Assembly (NCBI GenBank): GCA_027625095.1
Contig: JAQBXN010000020.1
Location: 1-64,000 of the forward strand
From: Planctomycetota bacterium
Lineage (GTDB): Bacteria; Planctomycetota; PUPC01; JACPCR01
DNA length: 64,000 bases
Reading direction: 5' to 3'
Shown here: in pieces, positions 1 through 7,581 of the stretch
How positions within the stretch are numbered: position 1 is the first letter of the stretch
Layout: each line of letters begins with the position of its first letter
The notes under the pieces: model-generated
What the model saw: only the letters and a program-made list of their open reading frames with translations
What the model was told of the DNA's origin: nothing
The model's database searches: none
Made by a program: the position numbers and the translations under genes

Positions 1-577
1 TCTCTGGCTCTATCGTTTCTTTGATGGCGGTGATCAGGCTTTCTGCAGAGGCATCGGAAATCCTGCGAAGGCGAATTCGGCCATATTCGTCGCCTTTATC
101 CTCGACAGCAATCCATACCAGACTTTTCCCTTCAGCGCCTCGGCCTCGTTTACCTCCAACGTATGTTTCATCCACTTCCACGGTACCCGAGAGCCTTTCT
201 CTCCCAGGACGAACCATGGCCGCCCGCAATTTGTGAAGCCATATCCACACTGTCTCATATCTCGAAACACCCAAGATGCGCTGAAGCCCTAACGCACTGA
301 CTCCATTCTTTTGGCCAATCACGTACCACATGGCTCGAAACCAGAGATGAAGAGGCTTTCTTGTACTCTCAAAGATCGTCCCAGATGTCAGCGACGTTTC
401 ATGGTTGCAGTTCGAACAGTGATACAGAAGGCGTCCGGTAAGCCAGTACTTTTCGTCTTGGCAAGCAGGACATCGAAAGCCATCAGGCCATCGAACCTGG
501 AACAAATACTCGCGGCAAGCTTCCTCAGAAGCGAATCGATGCTCGAATTCTTGCTGGGTCAGCGGATAATCCTCCAT
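1..577 (-). CDS. IS1595-family (ISXO2-like) transposase, C-terminus beyond window
   Basis: This frame has no stop before the left edge, so the gene is incomplete; about 192 codons are visible. The start is the ATG at 577-575, because an in-frame TAG lies three codons upstream of it. The protein opens with MEDYPLTQQEFEHRF. It has a zinc-ribbon CPAC...CSNC pair around residues 35-60, then a helix-turn-helix-like stretch, then the beginning of the DDE domain with VEVDETYVGGKRGRGAEGKS near residue 140, which is the hallmark of the ISXO2-like DDE domain carrying its first Asp-Glu. Known role of the family: cut-and-paste or copy-type transposition of IS1595 elements. The inner gene edge faces a broken HNH gene, so the element probably inserted there. 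No damage is visible in the part present. The other end of the IS lies outside the window. Confidence 0.85.
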   Translation of the reverse strand, partial: MEDYPLTQQEFEHRFASEEACREYLFQVRWPDGFRCPACQDEKYWLTGRLLYHCSNCNHETSLTSGTIFESTRKPLHLWFRAMWYVIGQKNGVSALGLQRILGVSRYETVWIWLHKLRAAMVRPGRERLSGTVEVDETYVGGKRGRGAEGKSLVWIAVEDKGDEYGRIRLRRISDASAESLITAIKETIEPE

Positions 578-586
578 GACCCCATA

Positions 587-829
587 CTACATCTTGGGGC
601 TACTTGAGCCAACCGGATAGCCCGGTTCATCTATTTCACCTCCGGGTGGCTTGAACTCAGAGCGAGGGCCACCGGCTTTACCTGAGACAATATGAGCCAT
701 CACCCCGAGTACGACAGGTTTCACAACATCGGTCTCATCGCTAACCAAACATCGGCAACATCCGGGGAACGAACAGACTGGGCCAGCTCTATTCCAAAGA
801 ATTTTTATGACCTTTTGGCTTATGGCCAC
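587..829 (-). pseudogene. HNH endonuclease, 5' fragment interrupted by the IS element
   Basis: A GTG start at 829 gives MAISQKVIKILWNRAGPVC, followed by CSFPGC and a GVMAHIVSGKAGGPRSE segment. That order, Trp-x-Arg-x-Gly, a Cys pair, then AHI-x-(12 to 15)-GPR, is typical of the N-terminal half of small HNH nucleases, where the AHI histidine is catalytic. After about residue 58 the sequence stops resembling HNH proteins (the expected NLILLC-x-xHH part is missing) and the frame runs into the IS1595 end. I read this as the 5' part of an HNH gene truncated by the transposon; the rest would lie beyond the IS outside the window. A 43-codon frame at 850-981 on the same strand lies just upstream and could be a small partner, but nothing in it is recognisable. 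Confidence 0.5.
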
Positions 830-1105
830 TGGAGCACCTAACTGATGATCTAATCGGATCCGCCTGTTTCTTTTGGGCGACCGTTCCTATTACCCAATCT
901 TATCAGAATATCATCTATGAGGATCTCTTGTACCTCATTAACACCAGCAATGGAAACTTTGAAATTCTCCCCGTTCCCCATTGCATGCTGATGGCCGTTC
1001 CCCGACACCGACAAACCAGCAGGTTCCTATCCGGCTCGGTGTCAAGGACTACCCGACATCAAAGACCCTCGTATCGACCGCATGGCGGCTCCTAAGCCTC
1101 TCCGG

Positions 1106-1516
1106 TCATCTCACCACGATATTCACCGGAGCGGATGTGATGGATGCTCCGTGATTGTCCGTTGCAACAACCTTGAGGGAGTACTTGCCGGCAGCAAGCA
1201 TAGAAACATAGCCTCCCTGGATCAATCTCACGGTATTCGGCGGGTCCACCCAGGTGAGCACGCCTTTTTCTTCCAATTGGAGGAACGGAAGTGGTACGTA
1301 GCCCGGAGCGGAATACAGTTTCCACGGGCCGCCATTGAAGCTCATAAAGAATTCCACCTTGCTGATCGTGCCGTCGGAATCACAGACGTTTGCCTGGAAG
1401 TTGAACTTCGCCCTGTCAGTCACCGAAGGTTTTCCCATCGGCTCTGGAGTCATTGAAGGCGCCTGTGGTAATCTTATCTGCGACCGCTTGGACCGAACAG
1501 GAATGAGATGGGACAC
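1106..1516 (-). pseudogene. Ig-like (Big/PKD-type) domain fragment
   Basis: The C-terminal 95 residues read as one bacterial Ig-like domain: NVCDSDGTISKVEFFMSF, then GKYSLKVVATDNHGASITSA and a terminal VNIVVR. This is the usual pattern 'A-x-DSDGTISKVEFY ... AGSYTLTAVATDN-G-x-x-TSAPV' found as tandem modules in large secreted proteins. There is no signal peptide and the first 40 residues look unselected, so this is probably the surviving tail of a longer surface protein rather than a whole gene. Its position next to an IS and a broken HNH gene fits a decaying region. It could still be translated as a small secreted-type module lacking export. Confidence 0.4.
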
Positions 1517-1550
1517 TGACTTCTTAACTGAACAGTCTTGGGCTCAAACA

Positions 1551-1582
1551 GAAAAGGCCAGACACTCTGGTCTGGCCCTTTT
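1551..1582 (-). terminator. Rho-independent terminator of rpmB
   Basis: A perfect 8-bp stem GGCCAGAC/GTCTGGCC (1556-1563 with 1570-1577) has a six-base loop and, read on the minus strand, is followed by TTTTCTG. It lies about 45 bases past the rpmB stop. On the plus strand it is also followed by CTTTTCC, so it could act in both directions. Confidence 0.7.
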
Positions 1583-1621
1583 CCTGAATCTAAGCTGCGG
1601 CGGGAGGGTCAGCACAACTCC

Positions 1622-1924
1622 TTAAGCTTCCTGCGGTTTCTTACCCAGGCCTCGCGGGGCTATGGCCAAGGGCACTCGAACTTTCTTGCCGTCCTGGTCT
1701 ATAGTGATCCAGCCGTTGCGGATGACGCTGGCAGCGACACGCATTTTCTTGACGGTGCCGTTCGGCAGGAGCACTCGGATGCTCTGAAGATTTACCCTGA
1801 ACTTCCGTCTGGTGATACCCGTTGTCTTTAGACCGATACCGCCGGTTCTCTTTGGCAGACCTCTTCGGGCAACACTGTTTCCAACGCGAGTTCGTTTGCC
1901 GCTAATGGGACACGTTCGTGCCAT
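1622..1924 (-). CDS. rpmB: 50S ribosomal protein bL28
   Basis: This 100-residue basic protein begins MARTCPISGKRTRVGNSVAR and continues with GLKTTGITRRKFRVNLQ and VRVAASVIRNGWI-type segments, the conserved core of bL28, a component of the large ribosomal subunit. The family is usually 60-80 residues; here a C-terminal extension (KVRVPLAIAPRGLGKKPQEA) brings it to 100. The start is supported by AGGAGG six bases upstream. It stands alone, with a clear terminator downstream and no other ribosomal gene next to it. The visible Cys at position 5 sits in the CPISGK motif and has no CxxC partner, so this looks like a zinc-independent form. Confidence 0.9.
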   Translation of the reverse strand: MARTCPISGKRTRVGNSVARRGLPKRTGGIGLKTTGITRRKFRVNLQSIRVLLPNGTVKKMRVAASVIRNGWITIDQDGKKVRVPLAIAPRGLGKKPQEA

Positions 1925-2314
1925 GGTTCAGCCTCCTATGCAGTTCCTGTAATTCTGTCGCTTCTTTAAAAGGGGGCAGATTATATGGAGTAGATTCTCT
2001 CATGCATCGTACTTTGGGATGGCTTTGATCCATTCATACTTCTTGCTATTCTGCGCTCCAAGTCATTCACGGGCATAATTTGTCATTGAGTTTGAGTAGC
2101 TGTTCAGGGCTGAATCTTTCTCGCTTTTAATCTTTCCTTTCTTCCATTTCCGTGTGGCATGCGAAGTCAACGGCGCGAAATGAGAATTCCCGCAGAGGAT
2201 GACCCGGAAGAGAAGAGAAGAGAAAATCAAAGAAATCAAGGATTAAAAGCAAGAGCCTGCTCCTCTGAACAATTACAAATTTGAGCAGCTTCCAACTCCT
2301 ATCGGAGAATGGGT
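1925..2314. other. Intergenic region with dispersed repeat copy
   Basis: No gene is seen. The stretch 2110-2280 is a diverged copy of a repeat also found at 35882-36050 (shared anchors: GAATTCCCGCAGAG-type core and AAGAGCCTGC). The upstream regions of rpmB (minus) and ppx (plus) both lie here, so the promoters of this divergent pair must be inside, but no convincing -35/-10 pair was identified. Confidence 0.5.
2110..2280 (+). repeat. Dispersed intergenic repeat, family A, copy 1
   Basis: Aligns by eye with 35882-36050 over about 170 bases. Both read GAATCTTTCT..., a T/C-rich stretch, then TTCCCGCAGAG, a run with CCCGGAA, a purine-rich stretch, and AAGAGCCTGC followed by CTTCTGA or CTCTGA. 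The similarity is interrupted by many substitutions, so both copies are old. No open reading frame is conserved between them. Function is unknown. Confidence 0.55.
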
Positions 2315-3883
2315 ATGGCCGAGGTAGCGTCTCTCAGACCTCCTAAAGTTATCGCGGCGATAGATGTCGGTTCCAGCGGAATCCGCCTGGAGATTGCGGA
2401 GATTCTGCCTGATGGCGGCCTGCGGACCCTTGAGTCGCTCCATCGGAGCATCTTGCTCGGTAATGATACGTTTGATACGGGCCGTCTGAGCCAGGAGAGT
2501 ATTCAGGCTACCTGCGAGGCGTTGAGGCACTACAAAAAAGTCATGGAGGAGCTTGGCGTAAGTTCCTACCGCGCGGCGGCCACCAATGCCGTTCGTGAAG
2601 CGGAAAACTGTGACACGTTTATTGATCGGGTGTACATGTCAGTAGGCTTGAAACTGGAGCTTATCGATGGCGCCGAACAGAGCAGGCTGACCTATTCTGC
2701 GGTGCAGAAATCTCTTGGCGATGAGATCGATTTTGAAAACAACATCGTCGCACTCGTCGAAGTGGGCGGTGGAGCGGTGGATGTGATGCTGATGGATAAA
2801 GGGGAGGCGGTTTATGCGGACACGTTCGCCCTGGGGTCAATTCGCATACGCCAGGCAATGCGCGGCTCAAAAGGATCTTTCAGGGAGAAGAACAGTTTCC
2901 TGCGGCACATGGTCCACACCTATGCCAGAAATATTCCTTGGACCATTCCACTGGATCGGGCCCAAACGCTGATCGCTCTCGGAGGCGACGTGCGTTTCCT
3001 TGCCGGCCAGCTCGATCCGGATAAGGCACATGACAGGCTCTGCACGCTCGATCGCGACGCGTTCCTGCAGGCATGCCGGCGAACGGCAGATGAAGACATC
3101 GATCAACTGGCGGAGCGTTTCAATCTCAATTTCGGTGATGCTGCAACGCTTGGGCCGGCGCTTCTGATTTACCATGAGATTGTACAATCCACTAACGTCA
3201 ATCAGGTTCATGTAGCAGATGCCAGCATCCGGGACGGGTTGTTGATTGATCTGGTGAATAGAGAACAGGGCAAAGGGAAAGAAGAGTACGCCCGGCAGAT
3301 CGTTGCTTCGGCCGTGGGCCTCGCCCGCAAATATCGAGTGGATGAAAAGCACGCGATGCACGTGGCCAAACTTGCAACCTCTATGTTCGATGAGCTGAAT
3401 GATTTGCATGGCCTGGGGCCTTGGGAACGGCTGCTGCTCGAGGTTGCGTCCATCCTGCATGAGGTCGGTTCTTATGTGCACAACCGCTCTCACCACAAAC
3501 ATTCAATGTACCTGATTTCCTGTTCAGAAATTTTTGGACTCGTCCAGGAGGAAATCCAGATTGTGGCAAACGTTGCCCGATACCACCGTCGCTCTGCTCC
3601 ATTGACCACACATCCTCAATACATGGCCCTCGAACGTTCGGAGCGGATGACCGTATGTAAACTCGGGGCCATTCTGCGCGTGGTGGATGCGCTGGACAAA
3701 GCGCACATGCAAAAGATTCGCAATCCCAAGGTCGTTCTTCGCGGTGATGAGTTGCGCATTTTTGTCCCTCGTACGCTTGATACTCGCCTTGAGCAACTCT
3801 ACCTTCGGGAAAAGGGCGATCTGATGCAAGAAATATATGGCCTTCAACCGGTCCTACTTCCTTCCAGAACGGAATCCAAGTGA
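2315..3883 (+). CDS. ppx: Exopolyphosphatase (Ppx/GppA family) with HD domain
   Basis: Hydrolyses terminal phosphates from polyphosphate (family knowledge; GppA-type pppGpp hydrolysis cannot be excluded). The N-terminal ASKHA fold is shown by AAIDVGSSGIRLEI near residue 15 and the second phosphate motif VEVGGGAVDVML near residue 148. The C-terminal third is HD-like: LHEVGSYVHNRSHHKHSMYL around 380-400 and ARYHRRS near 422. I prefer the ATG at 2315 over the one at 2309, because GGAG at 2304-2307 is seven bases from the former and one base from the latter. The length of 522 aa is normal for long HD-containing Ppx. The stop TGA overlaps the GTG start of the polyphosphate kinase gene, so the two are translationally coupled and balance polyphosphate synthesis against breakdown. 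Confidence 0.88.
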   Translation: MAEVASLRPPKVIAAIDVGSSGIRLEIAEILPDGGLRTLESLHRSILLGNDTFDTGRLSQESIQATCEALRHYKKVMEELGVSSYRAAATNAVREAENCDTFIDRVYMSVGLKLELIDGAEQSRLTYSAVQKSLGDEIDFENNIVALVEVGGGAVDVMLMDKGEAVYADTFALGSIRIRQAMRGSKGSFREKNSFLRHMVHTYARNIPWTIPLDRAQTLIALGGDVRFLAGQLDPDKAHDRLCTLDRDAFLQACRRTADEDIDQLAERFNLNFGDAATLGPALLIYHEIVQSTNVNQVHVADASIRDGLLIDLVNREQGKGKEEYARQIVASAVGLARKYRVDEKHAMHVAKLATSMFDELNDLHGLGPWERLLLEVASILHEVGSYVHNRSHHKHSMYLISCSEIFGLVQEEIQIVANVARYHRRSAPLTTHPQYMALERSERMTVCKLGAILRVVDALDKAHMQKIRNPKVVLRGDELRIFVPRTLDTRLEQLYLREKGDLMQEIYGLQPVLLPSRTESK

Positions 3884-5982
3884 ATCAAAAGTTTTTCAAC
3901 AGGGAACTGGCCTGGCTCGAATTCAACTGGGAAGTCCTCGAAGAGGCGTTAGACCCGGAGGTTCCTCTCTTTGATCGGCTGTTTTTTCTCAGCGTTGTCG
4001 CCAATAACCTTGATGAGTTTTTTATGGTGCGGGTCGCAGGGCTCAAAAGGGACGAGCGTGAAGGGATGACCGAAAGGTGTCCTGCCGGTATGACTCCGCG
4101 CGAGCAGCTCAAGGCTATTTCTGACAGGGCTCACGAGCAGGTTAATAAGACCTACCTCTGCTTGAACGAAAGTGTCGGCCCTGCGGCGGCTGAACAGGGC
4201 CTGAAGATACAACGATGGAAAAACCTCAGTGAATCCGAACGGCATCATCTTGAATATCAATTTCACGAAGATTTTTTCCCGGTACTGACCCCCATGGGTA
4301 TCGATTTTTCGCATCCGTTCCCGCTGCTTCAGAATCTGAGTATTAACCTGTGTGTCCTGCTCGAGAGAAATGAAGAGGATGAACACGACCGGCTGGCCAT
4401 TGTTCCGATTCCGTCCGTGCTGCCGCGTTTTGTTGAATTGCCCACTGAAGAAGGGAATGAGTTTGTGCCGCTGGAAGAGATCGTTCGCCAGCATCTCTCA
4501 GCCATTTTTCCGGGACAGAAAATTCTTGATACCGTCGTTCTCCGAATCACCCGGGACAGCGAACTCGATCTGGACGGTGACGCTCCGAGCCTGCTGGCCG
4601 AGGTGGAACGCGAGGTCCGAAATCGGCGTTCGAATAATCCGGTTCGCCTGGAATTAGAGTCTAGTATCCAGGAAGGCTTTCTGCAGATTCTGAAGGATCT
4701 AATCAAGCTGGAAGATGAGGACGTCTATTTGGTTCCCGGCTTTCTAGCCCTGAGCGCGCTCTCCGAATTGGCGTTCCTGCCCGGTTACGATGACCACCAT
4801 TTTCAACCCCAGCCTCCCCAGCCGGTCCAGGAATTCGAAGCCACGGAGGATATCTGGGAGGCCATTCGTAAAGGTGACATTCTGCTTCACCATCCATTCC
4901 AATCGTTCGACCCGGTTGTTGAGCTGCTGAAGACGGCAGCGGCAGACCCGGATGTTCTGGCGATCAAACAGACCCTTTATCGGACCAGCCGTAATTCGCC
5001 CATCATCAAGGCATTGACAGACGCAGCGCTTGCGGGCAAGCAGGTCTGCGTGTTGATCGAGCTCATGGCACGTTTCGATGAAGAGCGAAATATCCAAGGC
5101 GCCCGCCGGCTCGAAGAAGCCGGAGCGCACGTCATCTGGGGCATCATGGGTCTTAAGACGCATGCAAAGATCTGTCTCATCGTCCGGCGCGAGCCGAGCG
5201 GCATCCGCCGTTACGTTCATCTGGGCACCGGCAACTACAACGAACGTACGGCCAAGCTGTATACCGACTATGGGGTGCTGACGGCCAGCGATACGTTTGG
5301 CAGAGATGCGTCCAGTTTCTTTAACGCACTCACCGGATACTCGGACATTCCGGAATTCCATCACGTAATTATGGCGCCCTACCAGCTCCGGGATCGTCTC
5401 CTGTTTCTGGTGAACCGGGAGGTTTCCCGCGCGCAGGACGGCCTGGCGGCGAGAATTACTCTGAAGATGAACTCGTTGGCGGATCCCACCTTGATCGAAT
5501 CTCTATACCACGCCTCGCAAGCCGGAGTAAAGATCCGCTGCAACGTCCGCGGCATCTGCTGCCTCCGCCCCGGCGTTTCCGGACTCAGCGAAAACATTCG
5601 AGTCGTCAGCATCATTGACCGGTATCTCGAGCATGCGCGGGTCTATCACTTCCACAATGGCGGAAATGATGAAGTCTATCTATCGAGCGCGGATTGGATG
5701 CCGCGTAATCTCGATCGCCGTATCGAACTCCTCTTCCCACTCGTCGACCCCGACGTAAAGCAGAAAGTAATGGAGAATCTGGAAATCTACTTCGGAGACA
5801 ACAGGAGTGCCCGCGTGCTTCAGAAGGAAGGCAGTTACATCCACATGGGTTCCAAAGGCGAACCGGAATTACGCAGCCAGGCCTACTTTTACGACCAGGC
5901 CAGGCGTCAAGGGAAAAGTGCGACGGCAAGGCCCCCCTTACAATTAGTCCCCAAGGAGAGGGCAAAGGTGGAAGGCGCTTGA
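3880..5982 (+). CDS. ppk1: Polyphosphate kinase 1
   Basis: Catalyses reversible transfer of the ATP gamma-phosphate to polyphosphate. The 700 residues show the N-domain signature NRELAWLEFNWEVLEEA, then LAIKQTLYRTS near 365, LMARFDEERNIQGARRLEEAG near 395-415, the catalytic-histidine segment LKTHAKICLI near 425, VHLGTGNYNERTAKLYTDYG near 447 and the second conserved histidine in RYLEHARVYHF near 585. These are all the PPK1 landmarks, and the length is typical. The GTG start overlaps the ppx stop (GTGA). The gene converges on dtd with 83 bases between them; only a weak 5-bp hairpin is seen there. Confidence 0.95.
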   Translation: MNQKFFNRELAWLEFNWEVLEEALDPEVPLFDRLFFLSVVANNLDEFFMVRVAGLKRDEREGMTERCPAGMTPREQLKAISDRAHEQVNKTYLCLNESVGPAAAEQGLKIQRWKNLSESERHHLEYQFHEDFFPVLTPMGIDFSHPFPLLQNLSINLCVLLERNEEDEHDRLAIVPIPSVLPRFVELPTEEGNEFVPLEEIVRQHLSAIFPGQKILDTVVLRITRDSELDLDGDAPSLLAEVEREVRNRRSNNPVRLELESSIQEGFLQILKDLIKLEDEDVYLVPGFLALSALSELAFLPGYDDHHFQPQPPQPVQEFEATEDIWEAIRKGDILLHHPFQSFDPVVELLKTAAADPDVLAIKQTLYRTSRNSPIIKALTDAALAGKQVCVLIELMARFDEERNIQGARRLEEAGAHVIWGIMGLKTHAKICLIVRREPSGIRRYVHLGTGNYNERTAKLYTDYGVLTASDTFGRDASSFFNALTGYSDIPEFHHVIMAPYQLRDRLLFLVNREVSRAQDGLAARITLKMNSLADPTLIESLYHASQAGVKIRCNVRGICCLRPGVSGLSENIRVVSIIDRYLEHARVYHFHNGGNDEVYLSSADWMPRNLDRRIELLFPLVDPDVKQKVMENLEIYFGDNRSARVLQKEGSYIHMGSKGEPELRSQAYFYDQARRQGKSATARPPLQLVPKERAKVEGA

Positions 5983-6065
5983 CCGCCGACTCAGCAAGAG
6001 TGCAACTCTGCTTAATGCCACATGCGTAACGCTCCAGGAATTGTTGCAGTAGAACGGTGGGCCTC

Positions 6066-6521
6066 TTAGACCACCTTGCCATTATGCGTTCGCAGGATAA
6101 ACGTCACTGGGCCGTCGTTGATCAGGCCGACCTCCATCATCGCCGCGAATTTTCCGGTCTGTGTATGGACGCCCTGAAGGCGTACTGCAACCACGAATTC
6201 CTCGTAGAGCTTTTCGCCAGGCTCCGGCTGTGCGGCTTTGATAAATGAAGGGCGTCGACCTTTGCGGCAATCGGCTGGCAGTGTGAATTGGGATACCACC
6301 AGCATTTGGCCTTGGATGTCCTTCAGGGAGAGGTTCATCTTGCACTCCGCATCGGCAAACATGCGGAGGTCTACCAGCTTTTTCGACAGGGCCTCGACGT
6401 CTCTTTCAGTATCGTCTTCCTCAACGCCAAGGAGGACTAATGAGCCGCGCCCGATGCGAGAGTATTCCTCCCCTTCAATTCTGACGGACGCCTCTTTTAC
6501 GCGTTGGACGACGGCAATCAT
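6066..6521 (-). CDS. dtd: D-aminoacyl-tRNA deacylase
   Basis: Removes D-amino acids mischarged on tRNA (a chirality checkpoint). The 151 residues carry both family signatures: SQFTLPADCRKGRRPSF near 77-93, containing the SQFTL active-site motif, and NDGPVTFIL near 135-143, with the Gly-Pro cross-subunit motif. Start MIAVVQRVKEASV is canonical and the length is normal. No strong ribosome binding site precedes it. It stands alone between ppk1 (convergent) and an intergenic repeat. Confidence 0.95.
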   Translation of the reverse strand: MIAVVQRVKEASVRIEGEEYSRIGRGSLVLLGVEEDDTERDVEALSKKLVDLRMFADAECKMNLSLKDIQGQMLVVSQFTLPADCRKGRRPSFIKAAQPEPGEKLYEEFVVAVRLQGVHTQTGKFAAMMEVGLINDGPVTFILRTHNGKVV

Positions 6522-6629
6522 TTTTTGTCAGGGATCGTGTGGGCTCGGACCAATCAGTATCTTCCTGCCTACTTCTTACAGCGCTAGATTTTGCTCTAGC
6601 AGGGGTGGGCTCGGCCACTTTCTCCGTCG

Positions 6630-6707
6630 CTAAGGGCCGGAGTTCTGGAGTGTTGGAATACTGCAGAATGGTAACCTCTCGCCGCAGTTGACGGCCCCCA
6701 ACACTCC
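6630..6707 (-). repeat. Dispersed intergenic repeat, family B, copy 1
   Basis: Read on the minus strand this gives GGAGTGTTGGGGGCCGTCAA, a GCGAGAGG block, TTCTGCAGTATTCCAACAC and ACTCC. The same order of blocks occurs at 40663-40740 on the plus strand, with TTCTGCAGTATTCCAA conserved exactly. There is no coding potential. It lies in the 270-base gap between dtd and purE, where nothing else is visible. Confidence 0.55.
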
Positions 6708-6790
6708 ATAACTTCACCACTCTCAGACGCCATCGCGAGTCAGATGTCTCTCTTTAAATAATAGTTATGAGAAAAATTAGAGCTGTAAGA

Positions 6791-7294
6791 CTACCTGGCT
6801 GCGAGTTTTTCTTTTACCCTTGATGCCTTCACCTTGTACTCATCCGCCAGCCGGGCTTTGTAGGCATCGAGCTTCGTATATATGGATGAATCCTGCAGCG
6901 CAATGATCTGTGCGGCAAGAAGGGCCGCGTTTGCTGCGCCGGCTTCACCAATCCCCACTGTCGCCACAGGAACGCCCCTGGGCATCTGCACCATCGAGTA
7001 GAGTGAATCCAGTCCGCCGAGCGCGGAGGTCTCCATCGGGACGCCGATCACAGGGATGTGGGTGAAGGATGCCACCACGCCGGCCAGATGGGCGGCTCCG
7101 CCGGCAGCGGCGATGATAACATTGAAGCCCTTTGCTGCCGCGGTCTGTGCGGTCTCCTGAACTTTTTTCGGTGTACGGTGGGCTGACTGAACAAGTGGTT
7201 CACACTCGATACCAAATTCTTTGAGCTGCAGTGCAGCTCGTTTCATGGTGGGCCAGTCAGAATCGCTGCCCATGATGATCAGGACCTTGCTCAT
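6791..7294 (-). CDS. purE: N5-carboxyaminoimidazole ribonucleotide mutase, copy 1
   Basis: Purine biosynthesis: converts N5-CAIR to CAIR. Visible motifs are [10 protein letters not shown] near residue 8, [12 protein letters not shown] near 37-48 with the catalytic His, and [15 protein letters not shown] near 67-81. The His-Arg-Thr-Pro form points to class I PurE, which depends on PurK. The length (167) is normal. No purK is adjacent. A second, clearly diverged purE lies at 41881-42399; the two share motifs but differ widely elsewhere (QSAHRTP here, SPHRTP there). A tRNA-Thr gene and a 9-bp-arm palindrome lie upstream on the same strand. Confidence 0.93.
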   Translation of the reverse strand: MSKVLIIMGSDSDWPTMKRAALQLKEFGIECEPLVQSAHRTPKKVQETAQTAAAKGFNVIIAAAGGAAHLAGVVASFTHIPVIGVPMETSALGGLDSLYSMVQMPRGVPVATVGIGEAGAANAALLAAQIIALQDSSIYTKLDAYKARLADEYKVKASRVKEKLAAR

Positions 7295-7322
7295 ATTCGG
7301 GATATTCCGGGTGAAGAAACTC

Positions 7323-7341
7323 TTTCAGCAGGCTGCTGAAA
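7323..7341. repeat. Perfect short palindrome between tRNA-Thr and purE
   Basis: TTTCAGCAG-G-CTGCTGAAA: nine-base arms with a one-base centre. It lies about 50 bases downstream of tRNA-Thr and 29 bases upstream of purE on the minus strand. It could terminate the tRNA transcript, act as a protein binding site, or be a REP-type element. No clean T-run follows, so a terminator is not certain. Confidence 0.45.
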
Positions 7342-7390
7342 TCAGGCATTCCAGCTAAAGTTACCGCCAACGACCGAGTTTAGGAAATAA

Positions 7391-7463
7391 AGCCGGCGGG
7401 GAGAATCGAACTCCCGACCTGGGGTTTACAAAACCCCCGCTCTGCCAACTGAGCTACACCGGC
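7391..7463 (-). tRNA. tRNA-Thr (anticodon TGT)
   Basis: The minus strand folds as a complete cloverleaf: acceptor GCCGGTG/CGCCGGC, D-arm GCTC...GAGC, anticodon stem GGGGT/ACCCC with loop TTTGTAA, T-arm GGGAG-TTCGATT-CTCCC. The anticodon UGU reads ACA threonine codons. The gene-encoded 3' end lacks CCA. There is no intron or long variable arm. Confidence 0.93.
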
Positions 7464-7581
7464 TTACGGGACGGCCGCCCGCGTCTGGGAGGGTCGGAAT
7501 TTATCGGTGTTTAACGCTTAATCAAACGGAAAGAGCGGGTGGGAGATTGGGGATAACCTGCGGGAACAGTATGACTCCTCT

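Noticed and set aside
2867..3502. A 211-codon frame on the minus strand
   Set aside because: Antisense to ppx, which has both ASKHA phosphate motifs and an HD region; no homology-like features.
7464..7581. Possible tRNA-Sec near the selenoprotein machinery
   Set aside because: The only tRNA genes I can fold in the window are Thr(TGT) and Leu(GAG); no long-acceptor UCA tRNA was seen, so selC must be elsewhere if it exists.
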